From positions 248,001-312,000 of the forward strand of contig NZ_JARXXA010000002.1 in the NCBI RefSeq assembly GCF_029892785.1: DNA of 64,000 nt, read 5' to 3'. This document shows positions 16,105-24,739 of this stretch, in pieces (position 1 is the stretch's first letter; each line of letters opens with the position of its first letter). Position numbers and translations under genes: made by a program. This DNA comes from Parabacteroides sp. PH5-46. Its GTDB lineage: Bacteria; Bacteroidota; Bacteroidia; Bacteroidales; Tannerellaceae. Under the pieces are notes generated by a model. It was not told the origin of the DNA, did not search any database, and was given only the letters and a program-made list of their open reading frames with translations.

Positions 16105-19100
16105 CATTGGCCTTGGAACAGCTACTAATTCTGTTCCGAAAGATCCGGTGAAGCGCTATCAGCTAGCCGGAGAATTGAAAGCTGCGCCAGGTGCGTATTA
16201 CTTGTTGACAACGAATGAGAATGGTTTTTTGTATGCTTATCCATATGCTACTTTCCCGAGAGCTTTTGGAGAGTCTTTATGGTGTACCACTCCTAAAGAT
16301 GAAGCTTTAGGACAGAACCCTACCTTTGATTTTGTCAATGTGCGCGGTTTTGACCTACTTGTATCAGCAGAAGATACTGTTAATACCAATATTGGTGACC
16401 CTATTAATGTTGGTTTAGGTAATTTGGGAGGCTGGGGTTTCTCACGCACATATACTTCAGATGTTGAAAAACAACGTGTGCTTTACACCTATTTTACTAC
16501 TGACTCAGTGTTGGTTCTTACCTTAAAAACAGGGTCAAATTTTGTAGGTGTAAAGAAGTTTTTAGCTACCCAGTTGGATCCTACTCATGCGTCTACTGTT
16601 TACAACGACCCGGAAGTCCTTATGTTTACTCTTTGGGAACCAGCTCCAATCACATTGACAGCTACAGATTACAACACAAAATTAGGTGATCTTTCAACTC
16701 CAACATATGTTTCATTGACTTTTGACAAAGATCATGCAGGAGTACCTTCATTTAAAAACCCATGGTCGGATTTTAAACTGAAAGCGTATGCATCAAAATA
16801 TAATCCTGGTTATTTGAACTTTGAATTAAAAGATGCTGTGGATGCGGAAAGTTCAGAAAAATGGCTGCGTGTCGATACTTCTCACGTTAACAGTGTAGGC
16901 TCAAAATTCCTGGCATTTGCTTTTGGTGACACAGCAGGAACGAATATCCGTAATCAATACGAGTTTAAGGCTGTATATTATTATTCAAGTGACAGCTTGG
17001 TTATTACAGCATATGAAGCGCGTTTTAACGCGGATTATGATGCAAAGACCAAAAAGCCTCTTTGGATTGATTCTCATGTTACATCTAGCACTAGCACAAG
17101 TCAGGAAGTCAAAGACTCATTGAACTTGAAATTGCAAGACCTTGTAGCTGCAGATAATATCAGAATTATTACTGTTGGACCAACACCACTTAATACAACG
17201 ATCCACATGGGAGTAAAAGCTTGTGGAGTTAGTGCTCCAAACTTTACGTCTCTTGATAATGGTTTGTATATCATTACAAATGATAAAGGTCAGACATTAG
17301 TTGTTCCAATCTATACCCTGAACAGTGGCAATGATACAATTCCGCAATGGATAACTTTGTCTGATGATGTTGATCCAAAAAGAATACCAGCTTATCAGTG
17401 GGTGGTGGAAAAAACCAGAACAACAAATAAAGATAATTCACCTATAAAGATCACAAACCGTGAGTTTGCGAAAATTTCGACGACGAACGTTCAGCTATAT
17501 ACTGATAAAGCTACCAGCTTTACACTTCCAAAGTTGAACTATGGCGTTGTTCCTAATTATCTTACGGGTACAACTTTAAAGAAAGGGTATTTTGCAAAAC
17601 AAGATAAAACTGTAAGTGCAGATTCTACGTTGGGCTATTTCTTTATTGATTCATTACAAGCGGTAACGTATGGTTATGAATTAAATTACCTTCACAAGTA
17701 TCAAGATGATGAATATTTGGGAGTTAATACTAAAACTGCTTCTGATTCTACCTTGTTTGTTAGTGGAAACAGATCGCAGTTCAAGTTTGATATTGTAGAA
17801 AATGGTTATTCGATTGACACTGACGGTGACGGTATAACAGATACTTGGGTTTCTACTGGAATGGTAGAGGATTATGGGTATTATTCTGAAAATGTTGATG
17901 ATTTGGCTCAATTGAAACGTGTACATTACCGAATAAGAATTCCGGGTGGTTCTGGCTTAATTGGTGCAACGACAAGTAATAGATATATGGTTGTTGATAA
18001 AGAAGAAAGATATGCGGTTTCCGGAACAAGTGGATATTATGGAGATTTTTATTTGAAAACAAACAATACCAAAAACGATACGGATTACTATGCTTTGCTT
18101 GATATATTGAGTGGAAAGTTTCCAACCACTAAAGCTTACAATAAAGTTGTTAAAGTAGGTATTGATGATGCATCTTTGTGGGCGTATATGCAAGTACAGG
18201 ATGAAGTTAGAACTTCTGCTTTTGCAGTTAAGAGATATACAGAGCCATTATACAGAAGATTTGATGGTGGCGAATATGGTAAAGCTCCGGTTAAAGAACC
18301 TTATGGAGATGATACAAATTCTCCAATATGGTTGAAGTTTACTAAGTATAATAACTTTGGTAACGAGTTCTTATTTGAGAATTCACCGAGAGGAAAAGGT
18401 AGTCCAAGTGATAAAGGCATGAACGATTATCGCGATTCTCTTTCTGTAAACGGACAGAAAACAATCAGTTTCTTAGGTTTGTATAATGAACATCAATATC
18501 CTGAAGTGAATACTGATAAGGATGTTATGAATTATACATTCTATGTTGATACTGCTTACGTACGTGATGAGACTCCAATGCCTCAGTATATGTTGGCGCT
18601 TCGTCCTGAGTTTGTGAAAGGTGATACAATCTGGACTGTAAGAAAAGACTCAACTTGGAGTTCCAGTGGCCAAAGCTGGTATTATACAAGTGATACGACA
18701 ATGAGGGTTAGACCTTCGTTTACAAGGGCTTTCTACTTGTTTAATGCTCAGGATTCTATCGGCTATTATAATTCTAGTCCAATTAGATCTGATTATGTTG
18801 GTAAGTTTAATTATGGTGCTGAAAATACAACCCGCTTGGCCTTTGTAGATGGTATACACATGGGTGATACATTCTATGTAGTACGTGGAAATATTCCAAC
18901 AGCTGAGATTGATTCTACTTATTTGCATGATATATCTGCAGCTGACAAACATTATTTGGGTGCAAATACGCATTATCAGCCTAGATGGTATTCAGATGAT
19001 TGGAATTATGATAATGGTGTTTGGACTAATGGTAAATGGGTTTATAATTATAAGAAAAATGCCTCAGCCTATAATCTTGACAGAAATGGAAAGAGTATGG

Positions 19101-19573
19101 TCTTCCAGTTTCGCTTGGTAGATCCTGCGAACGATCGTCGTTTCTTGATAGAATCTCGTAGGCAAGAAGACTTCTATCAAGATGGTACTCACTATGCCGA
19201 CAATGAAATAGCTCCGGTGTTGGGTAGATGGTTGAAGATACAGAATGGTGTTCCTGTAATTAGTGAGAATATTTCTATTTCTAATGCTCGTCAGAATGGC
19301 TCTGAAATTTTTGATGTAATGGAAGGAGTTGAAGAGCTGGCAACAGGTAATGAAGAAACTCCAGTTGTTACAACAAATGTTAAAGTTATCAGCGAAACTG
19401 GTGCTGTTACTATCTTGAATGCAGCTGGAAAAAATGTTGCTATTAGCAATATTTTAGGTCAAACAGTAGCAAACCAAACTTTAAACTCTAACAGTGCAAC
19501 AATTGCTTTGCCGAAGGGTATTGTAGTAGTAGCTGTTGAAGGTGAAAAAGCGGTTAAAGCTATCGTTAAATAA
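16034..19573 (+). CDS. S-layer-like giant surface protein with DUF6383-type C-terminus (copy 2)
   Basis: An 1179-residue exported protein, sister of the protein encoded at 12038-15430. The first 24 residues (signal peptide) and last ~60 residues are almost identical to the sister; the middle is clearly homologous but strongly diverged (shared NEFLFENSPRG, NGQKTISFLGLYN, PQYMLALRPE, TTRLAFVDG, KSMVFQFRL, KIQNGVPVISE). Tripeptides such as DSLVI, DSLNL, DTAYV fit O-glycosylation sites. The C-terminus (ISNILGQTVANQ...LPKGIVVVAVEG) looks like a sorting domain, and porQ in this window shows that a T9SS is likely present. No promoter faces it in the present orientation, so it is predicted OFF. Followed by its own terminator and the invertase gene. 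Confidence 0.85.
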   Translation: MNKKFFTLIASAFMLVASLGTVNAIGLGTATNSVPKDPVKRYQLAGELKAAPGAYYLLTTNENGFLYAYPYATFPRAFGESLWCTTPKDEALGQNPTFDFVNVRGFDLLVSAEDTVNTNIGDPINVGLGNLGGWGFSRTYTSDVEKQRVLYTYFTTDSVLVLTLKTGSNFVGVKKFLATQLDPTHASTVYNDPEVLMFTLWEPAPITLTATDYNTKLGDLSTPTYVSLTFDKDHAGVPSFKNPWSDFKLKAYASKYNPGYLNFELKDAVDAESSEKWLRVDTSHVNSVGSKFLAFAFGDTAGTNIRNQYEFKAVYYYSSDSLVITAYEARFNADYDAKTKKPLWIDSHVTSSTSTSQEVKDSLNLKLQDLVAADNIRIITVGPTPLNTTIHMGVKACGVSAPNFTSLDNGLYIITNDKGQTLVVPIYTLNSGNDTIPQWITLSDDVDPKRIPAYQWVVEKTRTTNKDNSPIKITNREFAKISTTNVQLYTDKATSFTLPKLNYGVVPNYLTGTTLKKGYFAKQDKTVSADSTLGYFFIDSLQAVTYGYELNYLHKYQDDEYLGVNTKTASDSTLFVSGNRSQFKFDIVENGYSIDTDGDGITDTWVSTGMVEDYGYYSENVDDLAQLKRVHYRIRIPGGSGLIGATTSNRYMVVDKEERYAVSGTSGYYGDFYLKTNNTKNDTDYYALLDILSGKFPTTKAYNKVVKVGIDDASLWAYMQVQDEVRTSAFAVKRYTEPLYRRFDGGEYGKAPVKEPYGDDTNSPIWLKFTKYNNFGNEFLFENSPRGKGSPSDKGMNDYRDSLSVNGQKTISFLGLYNEHQYPEVNTDKDVMNYTFYVDTAYVRDETPMPQYMLALRPEFVKGDTIWTVRKDSTWSSSGQSWYYTSDTTMRVRPSFTRAFYLFNAQDSIGYYNSSPIRSDYVGKFNYGAENTTRLAFVDGIHMGDTFYVVRGNIPTAEIDSTYLHDISAADKHYLGANTHYQPRWYSDDWNYDNGVWTNGKWVYNYKKNASAYNLDRNGKSMVFQFRLVDPANDRRFLIESRRQEDFYQDGTHYADNEIAPVLGRWLKIQNGVPVISENISISNARQNGSEIFDVMEGVEELATGNEETPVVTTNVKVISETGAVTILNAAGKNVAISNILGQTVANQTLNSNSATIALPKGIVVVAVEGEKAVKAIVK

Positions 19574-19610
19574 TTAGGAATCTGAATAAGATAAACTAAA
19601 TCATATTAAG

Positions 19611-19641
19611 AACCCTCTCCGATTTCGGAGGGGGTTTTTTA
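19611..19641 (+). terminator. Terminator of the second S-layer-like gene
   Basis: AACCCTCTCCGA (19611-19622) pairs with TCGGAGGGGGTT (19625-19636), followed by a T run. Nearly the same hairpin as at 11975-12005 after the sister gene. It separates the surface gene from the invertase. Confidence 0.87.
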
Positions 19642-19695
19642 TTGTTGAGTGATTTGTTTATTTTTATGCAATTTTTAAATCTAAACAAATTCAAA

Positions 19696-20295
19696 ATGAC
19701 ATATGCTTATATCAGAGTGAGTTCAGACAGACAAACGGTAGAGAACCAACGTTTTGAAATTAATCAATACTGTAAGGCTCATTCTGTAATGGTTGATAAA
19801 TGGATAGAAGAAACCATTTCAGGAACGAAAGAAATTGAAGAAAGAAAATTGGGAAAATTGCTCAAAAAATTAAAAAAGAAAGATATTCTTATCTGTTCGG
19901 AATTGTCAAGATTGGGAAGAAATATGTTGATGATTATGTCTATTTTGAATCATTGCATGAATAATGAAGTGCAGGTATGGACTATTAAAGATAATTATCG
20001 TTTAGGGAATGATATAAATTCTAAAGTATTGGCTTTTGCGTTTGGACTTTCGGCAGAAATTGAACGTCAATTAATCTCTCAACGAACAAAGGATGCCTTG
20101 GCAAGAAAAAGGGCTGAAGGTGTAGTTTTGGGGCGTCCGAAAGGTAAAAAGTCTACAAAGAAAAAATTGACAGGAAAGGAAGGGGAGATTAAGCACCTCT
20201 TGGAAGGTAATGTCTCTTATTCTGCTATGGCAAAGCTATTTAATGTAAGTAGATTGACGGTTTCTAATTTTGTAAAAGAGAATAACCTGATTTGA
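19696..20295 (+). CDS. Mpi-like serine site-specific DNA invertase
   Basis: A 199-residue serine recombinase of the resolvase/invertase family. The catalytic serine lies in MTYAYIRVSSDRQTVENQR (Ser9 or Ser10), with conserved CSELSRLGRNMLMI, VLAFAFGLSAEIERQLISQRT and the long E helix; the C-terminal helix-turn-helix is YSAMAKLFNVSRLTVSNFVKE. Size and layout fit Mpi, the multiple promoter invertase of Bacteroides. I start at ATG 19696, because upstream codons (from 19642) run through the terminator tail and do not resemble the family. A weak promoter may be TTTG (19653-19656), 19 nt, TAAATCTA. The gene is visibly more A/T-rich than dut after it. It is the obvious candidate to invert 15623-15942 and could also act elsewhere. 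Confidence 0.9.
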   Translation: MTYAYIRVSSDRQTVENQRFEINQYCKAHSVMVDKWIEETISGTKEIEERKLGKLLKKLKKKDILICSELSRLGRNMLMIMSILNHCMNNEVQVWTIKDNYRLGNDINSKVLAFAFGLSAEIERQLISQRTKDALARKRAEGVVLGRPKGKKSTKKKLTGKEGEIKHLLEGNVSYSAMAKLFNVSRLTVSNFVKENNLI

Positions 20296-20334
20296 TCGAA
20301 ACATAAGAATGCAGTGGCGTGTGTGTTTTTTATT

Positions 20335-20342
20335 TACCTTTG
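20335..20342 (+). promoter_or_regulatory. Candidate -7 box for dut
   Basis: TACCTTTG is an exact TAnnTTTG match 21 bp before the dut ATG; the -33 element is weak. It would separate dut transcription from the invertase gene, which stops at 20295. Confidence 0.5.
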
Positions 20343-20363
20343 CTGCTTAAATAGTTGTAAAAG

Positions 20364-20798
20364 ATGAAAATTAAGATAGTAAATAAATCTCATCATCCAC
20401 TGCCGGCTTATGCCACTTCGCTTTCTGCCGGGATGGATATACGTGCCAATCTGGAAGAAGCAGTTGAGCTAAAACCTTTGGAACGTAAGTTGATCCCCAC
20501 AGGGCTTTATATTTCTCTGCCTGAGGGGTATGAGGCACAGATGCGTCCCAGGAGTGGCTTAGCTTTGAAGCATGGTATAACGTTACTGAATACTCCCGGA
20601 ACCATTGATGCGGATTACAGAGGAGAGATTGGGGTAATTCTTGTCAACTTATCTTCCGATACGTTTGTCGTAAATGATGGTGAACGGATTTGCCAGATGG
20701 TCATTGCTACACATAGTTCGGTGGAATGGAATCCTGTAGAGGTACTGGATGAAACAGAACGTGGTGCCGGAGGATTTGGACATACCGGCAAACACTAA
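20364..20798 (+). CDS. dut: dUTP diphosphatase
   Basis: Hydrolyses dUTP to dUMP and pyrophosphate, keeping uracil out of DNA and feeding dTMP synthesis. All five trimeric dUTPase motifs appear in 144 residues: [47 protein letters not shown] and the C-terminal [12 protein letters not shown] arm. Standard length. Followed after 23 bp by a TPR protein gene and then the DUF4292-type and EnvC-like genes, so dut probably heads this unit. Confidence 0.97.
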   Translation: MKIKIVNKSHHPLPAYATSLSAGMDIRANLEEAVELKPLERKLIPTGLYISLPEGYEAQMRPRSGLALKHGITLLNTPGTIDADYRGEIGVILVNLSSDTFVVNDGERICQMVIATHSSVEWNPVEVLDETERGAGGFGHTGKH

Positions 20799-20821
20799 TT
20801 CAATTTAAGGTATTATAATAT

Positions 20822-22543
20822 ATGTTGAAGCAAAGAAAAACGCTTGTCCTTATCGTGTTATTCGGACTGCTTAGCGGTTCGTTTGCTGTGGATGCTGCCG
20901 ATTCAAAGCAGCAGCGGAAGTTTGATTATTTTTATTTCGAGGGGCTCAATCTTAAGAATGCTGGGAAGTATGACGCGGCTTTTGATGCTTTCCTTCATTG
21001 TCTTTCTGTTGACTCTACTGCAGCTCCTGTATTGTATGAATTGTCTTCTTTCTATATGCAGTTGGAGCAACCGCAAAAAGCAATCGAAATGTTGCAGCGT
21101 GCGGTAAACCATGATCCTGATAATTTTACCTATAAAATGTCTTTGGCTACGCTATCCCGCAATATGGGTATGTTTGGCGAAGCGGTAGAGATATTTGAAG
21201 AATTGGTGAAGAAATATCCGGAGAAAACAGAATTGAATTTCTATTTGGCGGATGTGCTTACACAACAAGGCGAAATAGGAAAAGCCATTGAAGCTTACGA
21301 TGCTTTGGAGTCGAGCGTAGGCATGAATGACGGTCTCTCTATGCAGAAATATAAAATGTATATGCTTCTGGAGGAGCCGGGCAAGGCTTTTGAAGAAATG
21401 GAGAAGTTGGCTGCAAAGTTCCCAATGGAAGCACGTTACCAGATCATGATTGGTGACTTGTATCTGGAAAAAGGAGAGAAAGAAAAGGCTTATCAGTCCT
21501 ATCAGAAAGCATATGAAATTGACCCTAAAAATCCGTACTATGTTGTTTCAATGGCCAATTATTATGAAGCAATTAATGACAGAGTTGCCGCTGAAACTCA
21601 GATAAGAAATGCTTTAGTGAACGAAAATCTGGATGTGGAAACGAAAGTAAGTATTCTTTCCCGTTATATTATCCGTTTACAACAAACCCAGCAAGATACA
21701 GGTAGTGCCAATACGCTTTTTGAAACTTTACTGGAGCAACATCCTGAGGAAACAGAGCTTAAATTAATGTATGGTACCTTATTAGTTGCCCAGGGGAAGA
21801 AAGAAGAAGCTAAATTTCAGTTCCAGTTGGTAACAGAAATGGAACCTGAAAACGAAGCTGCCTGGCAACGCCTGCTGGAACTTTTCCTTCAATCACAGGA
21901 TATGCCGGAAGTCATTCGTGTTTGCAATCGCTGCATGGAACTTTTTCCGGATGCCCCGGAGTATTATTTCTATTTAGGGGTTGCTCATTATCAGGAAGAA
22001 AATTATCCGGATGCTTTAATGGCCTATCAAAAAGGTTTAGAGGTAATTCCAGCTGAAAATACGCCTTTGAAATCTGACTTCTACGGACAAATTGGAGATT
22101 TAAACCATCAGATGGGACAAATGGATAAAGCCTTTGAAGCTTATGACGAAGCATTAAAGTACAATGAAAAAAACATTGTCGTTTTAAACAATTACGCCTA
22201 TTTTTTGTCTTTATCTAGTAAGGACTTGAAAAAAGCCGAACGAATGAGTGCACAAACGATAAAGTTGGAACCCGGTAATGCTACCTATTTAGATACGTAC
22301 GCCTGGATATTTTTCAAACAAGGAAACTATACGTTGGCAAAGTTCTATATCGAGAGTGCGCTGGAGAAGGATACAACAAATAGTTCGGAGCTGGTAGACC
22401 ATTATGGCGATATCCTGTATATGTCAGGTGAGAAAGAAAAAGCGCTGGAACAATGGAACAAGGCAAAAGAGATGGGGAAAACAGATGAAGTTCTTGATCG
22501 TAAAATAAAAGAAGAAACGTATATAGAAATAGAAAATGAATAA
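20822..22543 (+). CDS. Exported tetratricopeptide-repeat protein
   Basis: A 573-residue protein with a signal peptide (MLKQRKTLVLIVLFGLLSGS...DA), then TPR units nearly end to end (for example DAAFDAFLHCLSVDSTAAP, KAIEMLQRAVNHDPDN, KAYQSYQKAYEIDPKNP, DALMAYQKGLEVIP, KAFEAYDEALKYNEKN). TPRs are protein-binding scaffolds; no enzymatic domain is visible. The C-terminal FFKQGNYTLAKFYIESALEKD part is common in Bacteroidetes TPR proteins. It overlaps the next gene by 8 bp. Co-occurrence with a DUF4292 lipoprotein and an EnvC-like protein suggests a cell-envelope role (inference). Confidence 0.88.
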   Translation: MLKQRKTLVLIVLFGLLSGSFAVDAADSKQQRKFDYFYFEGLNLKNAGKYDAAFDAFLHCLSVDSTAAPVLYELSSFYMQLEQPQKAIEMLQRAVNHDPDNFTYKMSLATLSRNMGMFGEAVEIFEELVKKYPEKTELNFYLADVLTQQGEIGKAIEAYDALESSVGMNDGLSMQKYKMYMLLEEPGKAFEEMEKLAAKFPMEARYQIMIGDLYLEKGEKEKAYQSYQKAYEIDPKNPYYVVSMANYYEAINDRVAAETQIRNALVNENLDVETKVSILSRYIIRLQQTQQDTGSANTLFETLLEQHPEETELKLMYGTLLVAQGKKEEAKFQFQLVTEMEPENEAAWQRLLELFLQSQDMPEVIRVCNRCMELFPDAPEYYFYLGVAHYQEENYPDALMAYQKGLEVIPAENTPLKSDFYGQIGDLNHQMGQMDKAFEAYDEALKYNEKNIVVLNNYAYFLSLSSKDLKKAERMSAQTIKLEPGNATYLDTYAWIFFKQGNYTLAKFYIESALEKDTTNSSELVDHYGDILYMSGEKEKALEQWNKAKEMGKTDEVLDRKIKEETYIEIENE

Positions 22544-23441
22544 ATTCATTTTACTTGCAACACGCAGAACGCAGAACGCAGAACGGGATAAATATCTTTT
22601 CGTTCTGCGTTCTGCGTTCTGCGTTCTGATGCTTAGCATGTTCTGCATGCTAATGGCTGGTTGCAAAACAACTGGGAAAGTCGGGATGGTTGAAACCGGA
22701 GCGGCTAAGGCTCATGCTGATTTCTTTGACTCTATGAAAGAGCAGGCATTTCAATACCGGACATTTTCTGCCCGAACCAATGTAGACTTGAATATTCCGG
22801 GTAATTCTCTGAGTTCTCGTGTTGATCTTAAAATGGTACGAGACAGTGCGTTTCAGCTTTCTGTCCAACCATTTCTTGGGCTTGAAGTCTTTCGCATTGA
22901 GTTCAACGTAGATAGTGTGAAAGTTATAGACCGTATGAACAAACGATATGTAGCCGAAAGCTATGCCCGTCTAAAAGGTACATTGCCTATTGCTTTTAAC
23001 TTTTATAATCTCCAGGCTTTGTTTACCAATCATTTGTTTATTCCCGGAGAGCAGAGTATCCCTGCTTCGCAATATAAGCGTTTCAGCCTGAAACAGGGTG
23101 GTTCGGCTGCCGAGATCCGGATTAAAGATGCTATGGGCTTGTTGTATACTTTTACTGCTGATGGAGAAGAGAAACTATGGTCTACTTATGTAACGGATAA
23201 ATCCGAGCAATATGCGCTGCAATGGATTTATTCGGATTTTCGATTGGCAGATAATCAACCTTTCCCTATGTTGATGGATATTGAGTTGTTTAACGAAGGA
23301 ACCTCTGCCGGAGGAATGAAACTGCATTTCTCTAAAATACAGACAAATATTCCGGTGAAAATAGAAAGTAATATACCTGATAAATATAAACGAATTACAT
23401 TTGCAGAAATGATTAAGGGATTGTCCGGAAGTAAAAAATGA
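22536..23441 (+). CDS. DUF4292-type lipoprotein with a palindrome embedded in its signal peptide
   Basis: A 301-residue envelope lipoprotein: lipobox LMAGC at about residue 43, then an LolA/LolB-like beta-rich domain (FSARTNVDLNIPGNSLSSR, KMVRDSAFQLSVQPFLGLEVFRI, NKRYVAESY) resembling DUF4292. Function unknown. The N-terminus is odd: between MNKFILLAT and LMLSMFCMLMAGC there are about 23 residues encoded by a hairpin of tandem heptamers (22563-22628). Without this stretch an ordinary lipoprotein signal peptide would result. An internal ATG at 22629 (MLSMFCMLMAGC) could start translation after the hairpin but leaves no basic n-region. It overlaps the TPR gene by 8 bp and the next gene by 4 bp. 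Confidence 0.82.
   Translation: MNKFILLATRRTQNAERDKYLFVLRSAFCVLMLSMFCMLMAGCKTTGKVGMVETGAAKAHADFFDSMKEQAFQYRTFSARTNVDLNIPGNSLSSRVDLKMVRDSAFQLSVQPFLGLEVFRIEFNVDSVKVIDRMNKRYVAESYARLKGTLPIAFNFYNLQALFTNHLFIPGEQSIPASQYKRFSLKQGGSAAEIRIKDAMGLLYTFTADGEEKLWSTYVTDKSEQYALQWIYSDFRLADNQPFPMLMDIELFNEGTSAGGMKLHFSKIQTNIPVKIESNIPDKYKRITFAEMIKGLSGSKK
22563..22628. repeat. Heptamer-arm hairpin inside a signal-peptide coding region
   Basis: The left arm 22563-22585 repeats CGCAGAA three times plus CG; the right arm 22601-22628 repeats CGTTCTG four times. 23 bp pair perfectly around a 15-nt loop (22586-22600). The unit is 7 bp, so gain or loss of one unit would shift the reading frame of the lipoprotein gene. Confidence 0.93.
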
Positions 23442-24739
23442 GATATGCTTGGATTGTCATATTGTGTCTATGTTCAACTGTAGCCCTTTTTGGACAGAAG
23501 TCGGCTAAGGTGCGTGAGTTGGAAAACCAACGTAAAGCTGCTTTGGCCGAAATAGCAATGACAAACCAGTTGTTAGCAGAAACAAAAAAGTCTGCACAAA
23601 ATTCCCTTAGCCGCCTGAACCTGCTATCCCAACAAATCCTTCAACGTAAAAAAGTGATAAGTCTCTTGAACCAGGAGGTTGCCTTTATTGATAAAGAAAT
23701 TCTTGCTTTGCGAGGCGAATTGTCTGAACTGGAAAAAGATCTGGGAGATAAGCGCGACAACTACGGAATGTCCGTGCGAAATATCCAACGACGTAATTCG
23801 TCGCAGGATAAACTGCTGTTTATTCTTTCTGCAGATAATTTTAGTCAATCGTTGCGACGGATTCGTTATCTGCGCGAATATGCTGACTGGCAAAAGGAAC
23901 AAGCCGGGAAAATTGTAGTTAAACAGCAGGAAGTAAATACCAAGCGCGAAGAATTGGAAGCCTCGCGTATAGAGAAGCAAGTGCTGTTGCATGCCAGGGA
24001 GCAGGAACATCAAAACTTGCAAACAGAAGAAGCAGACCAGAAGCGGGAGGTGGAAGAACTGAACAAAAAACAGAAACAGTTACAAGCCGACTTGAAAAAG
24101 AAACAACGTCAGGCTGATGCCTTAAACCGTCAGATAGAAAAACAGATTGCAGAAGAAATAGCTCGTGCAGAAGCAGAAGCCCGTGCAGCCCGCGAACGGG
24201 AGCAACGCGAACGGGAAAAAGCACTTGCTCAGGGTAAGAAGGCTCCAGAACCTAAAGAGGATATACGCAAGGCAACGACTAAAGGTGGCTATGCTATGAC
24301 AAAAGAAGAACGCAAACTGTCGGATAATTTTGCTGGTAATAAAGGACGTCTTCCGATGCCTGTCAGTGGAACGTATTCGATTGTCAGTACATATGGAAAG
24401 CAAAAACACCCGAATTTAAAGTATGTAGAGATTGAAAATTCAGGTATTGATATTCAGACAACAGCTTCTTCCGATGCCCGTGCCGTATTTAACGGTGAAG
24501 TTACCAGTGTGTTCAAGGTAGACGGATATAATAATTCGGTGATTATTCGTCACGGAAATTACCTGACCGTTTATTCTAATCTGGTTCAGGTATATGTGAA
24601 AATCGGACAAAAGGTAAGCACTCGTCAGTCCATAGGGAAAATCTATACAGATACGGATAACGATAATACCACTATCCTTCATTTTGAAATGAGAAAAGAA
24701 AGAGATAAAGAAAATCCTTTGAGCTGGTTGGCCAGATAA
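23438..24739 (+). CDS. EnvC-like murein hydrolase activator (degenerate M23 domain)
   Basis: A 433-residue exported protein: signal peptide ending ALFGQ, two long coiled-coil blocks (about 20-110 and 160-260, rich in K/E/Q/R), then a C-terminal LytM/M23 domain (about 300-433). The catalytic residues look lost: the usual HxGxD is ENSGIDIQT (His to Asn), the usual HLHFE is TILHFEM (first His missing), and the TxYxHL stretch is TVYSNL. This is the pattern of EnvC, which activates amidases at the septum rather than cutting peptidoglycan. So activator, not hydrolase (inference from family). Starts 4 bp inside the DUF4292-type gene (ATGA). Its stop directly abuts the stop of the convergent flippase gene. 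Confidence 0.88.
   Translation: MRYAWIVILCLCSTVALFGQKSAKVRELENQRKAALAEIAMTNQLLAETKKSAQNSLSRLNLLSQQILQRKKVISLLNQEVAFIDKEILALRGELSELEKDLGDKRDNYGMSVRNIQRRNSSQDKLLFILSADNFSQSLRRIRYLREYADWQKEQAGKIVVKQQEVNTKREELEASRIEKQVLLHAREQEHQNLQTEEADQKREVEELNKKQKQLQADLKKKQRQADALNRQIEKQIAEEIARAEAEARAAREREQREREKALAQGKKAPEPKEDIRKATTKGGYAMTKEERKLSDNFAGNKGRLPMPVSGTYSIVSTYGKQKHPNLKYVEIENSGIDIQTTASSDARAVFNGEVTSVFKVDGYNNSVIIRHGNYLTVYSNLVQVYVKIGQKVSTRQSIGKIYTDTDNDNTTILHFEMRKERDKENPLSWLAR

Noticed and set aside
19642-19695. N-terminal extension of the invertase
   Set aside because: The added 18 residues start in the terminator tail and the invertase family begins at MTYAYIRVS.
9627-22628. MITEs or insertion-sequence ends for the heptamer hairpins
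   Set aside because: No transposase, no target duplication that I can see at either site; kept as unexplained repeats.
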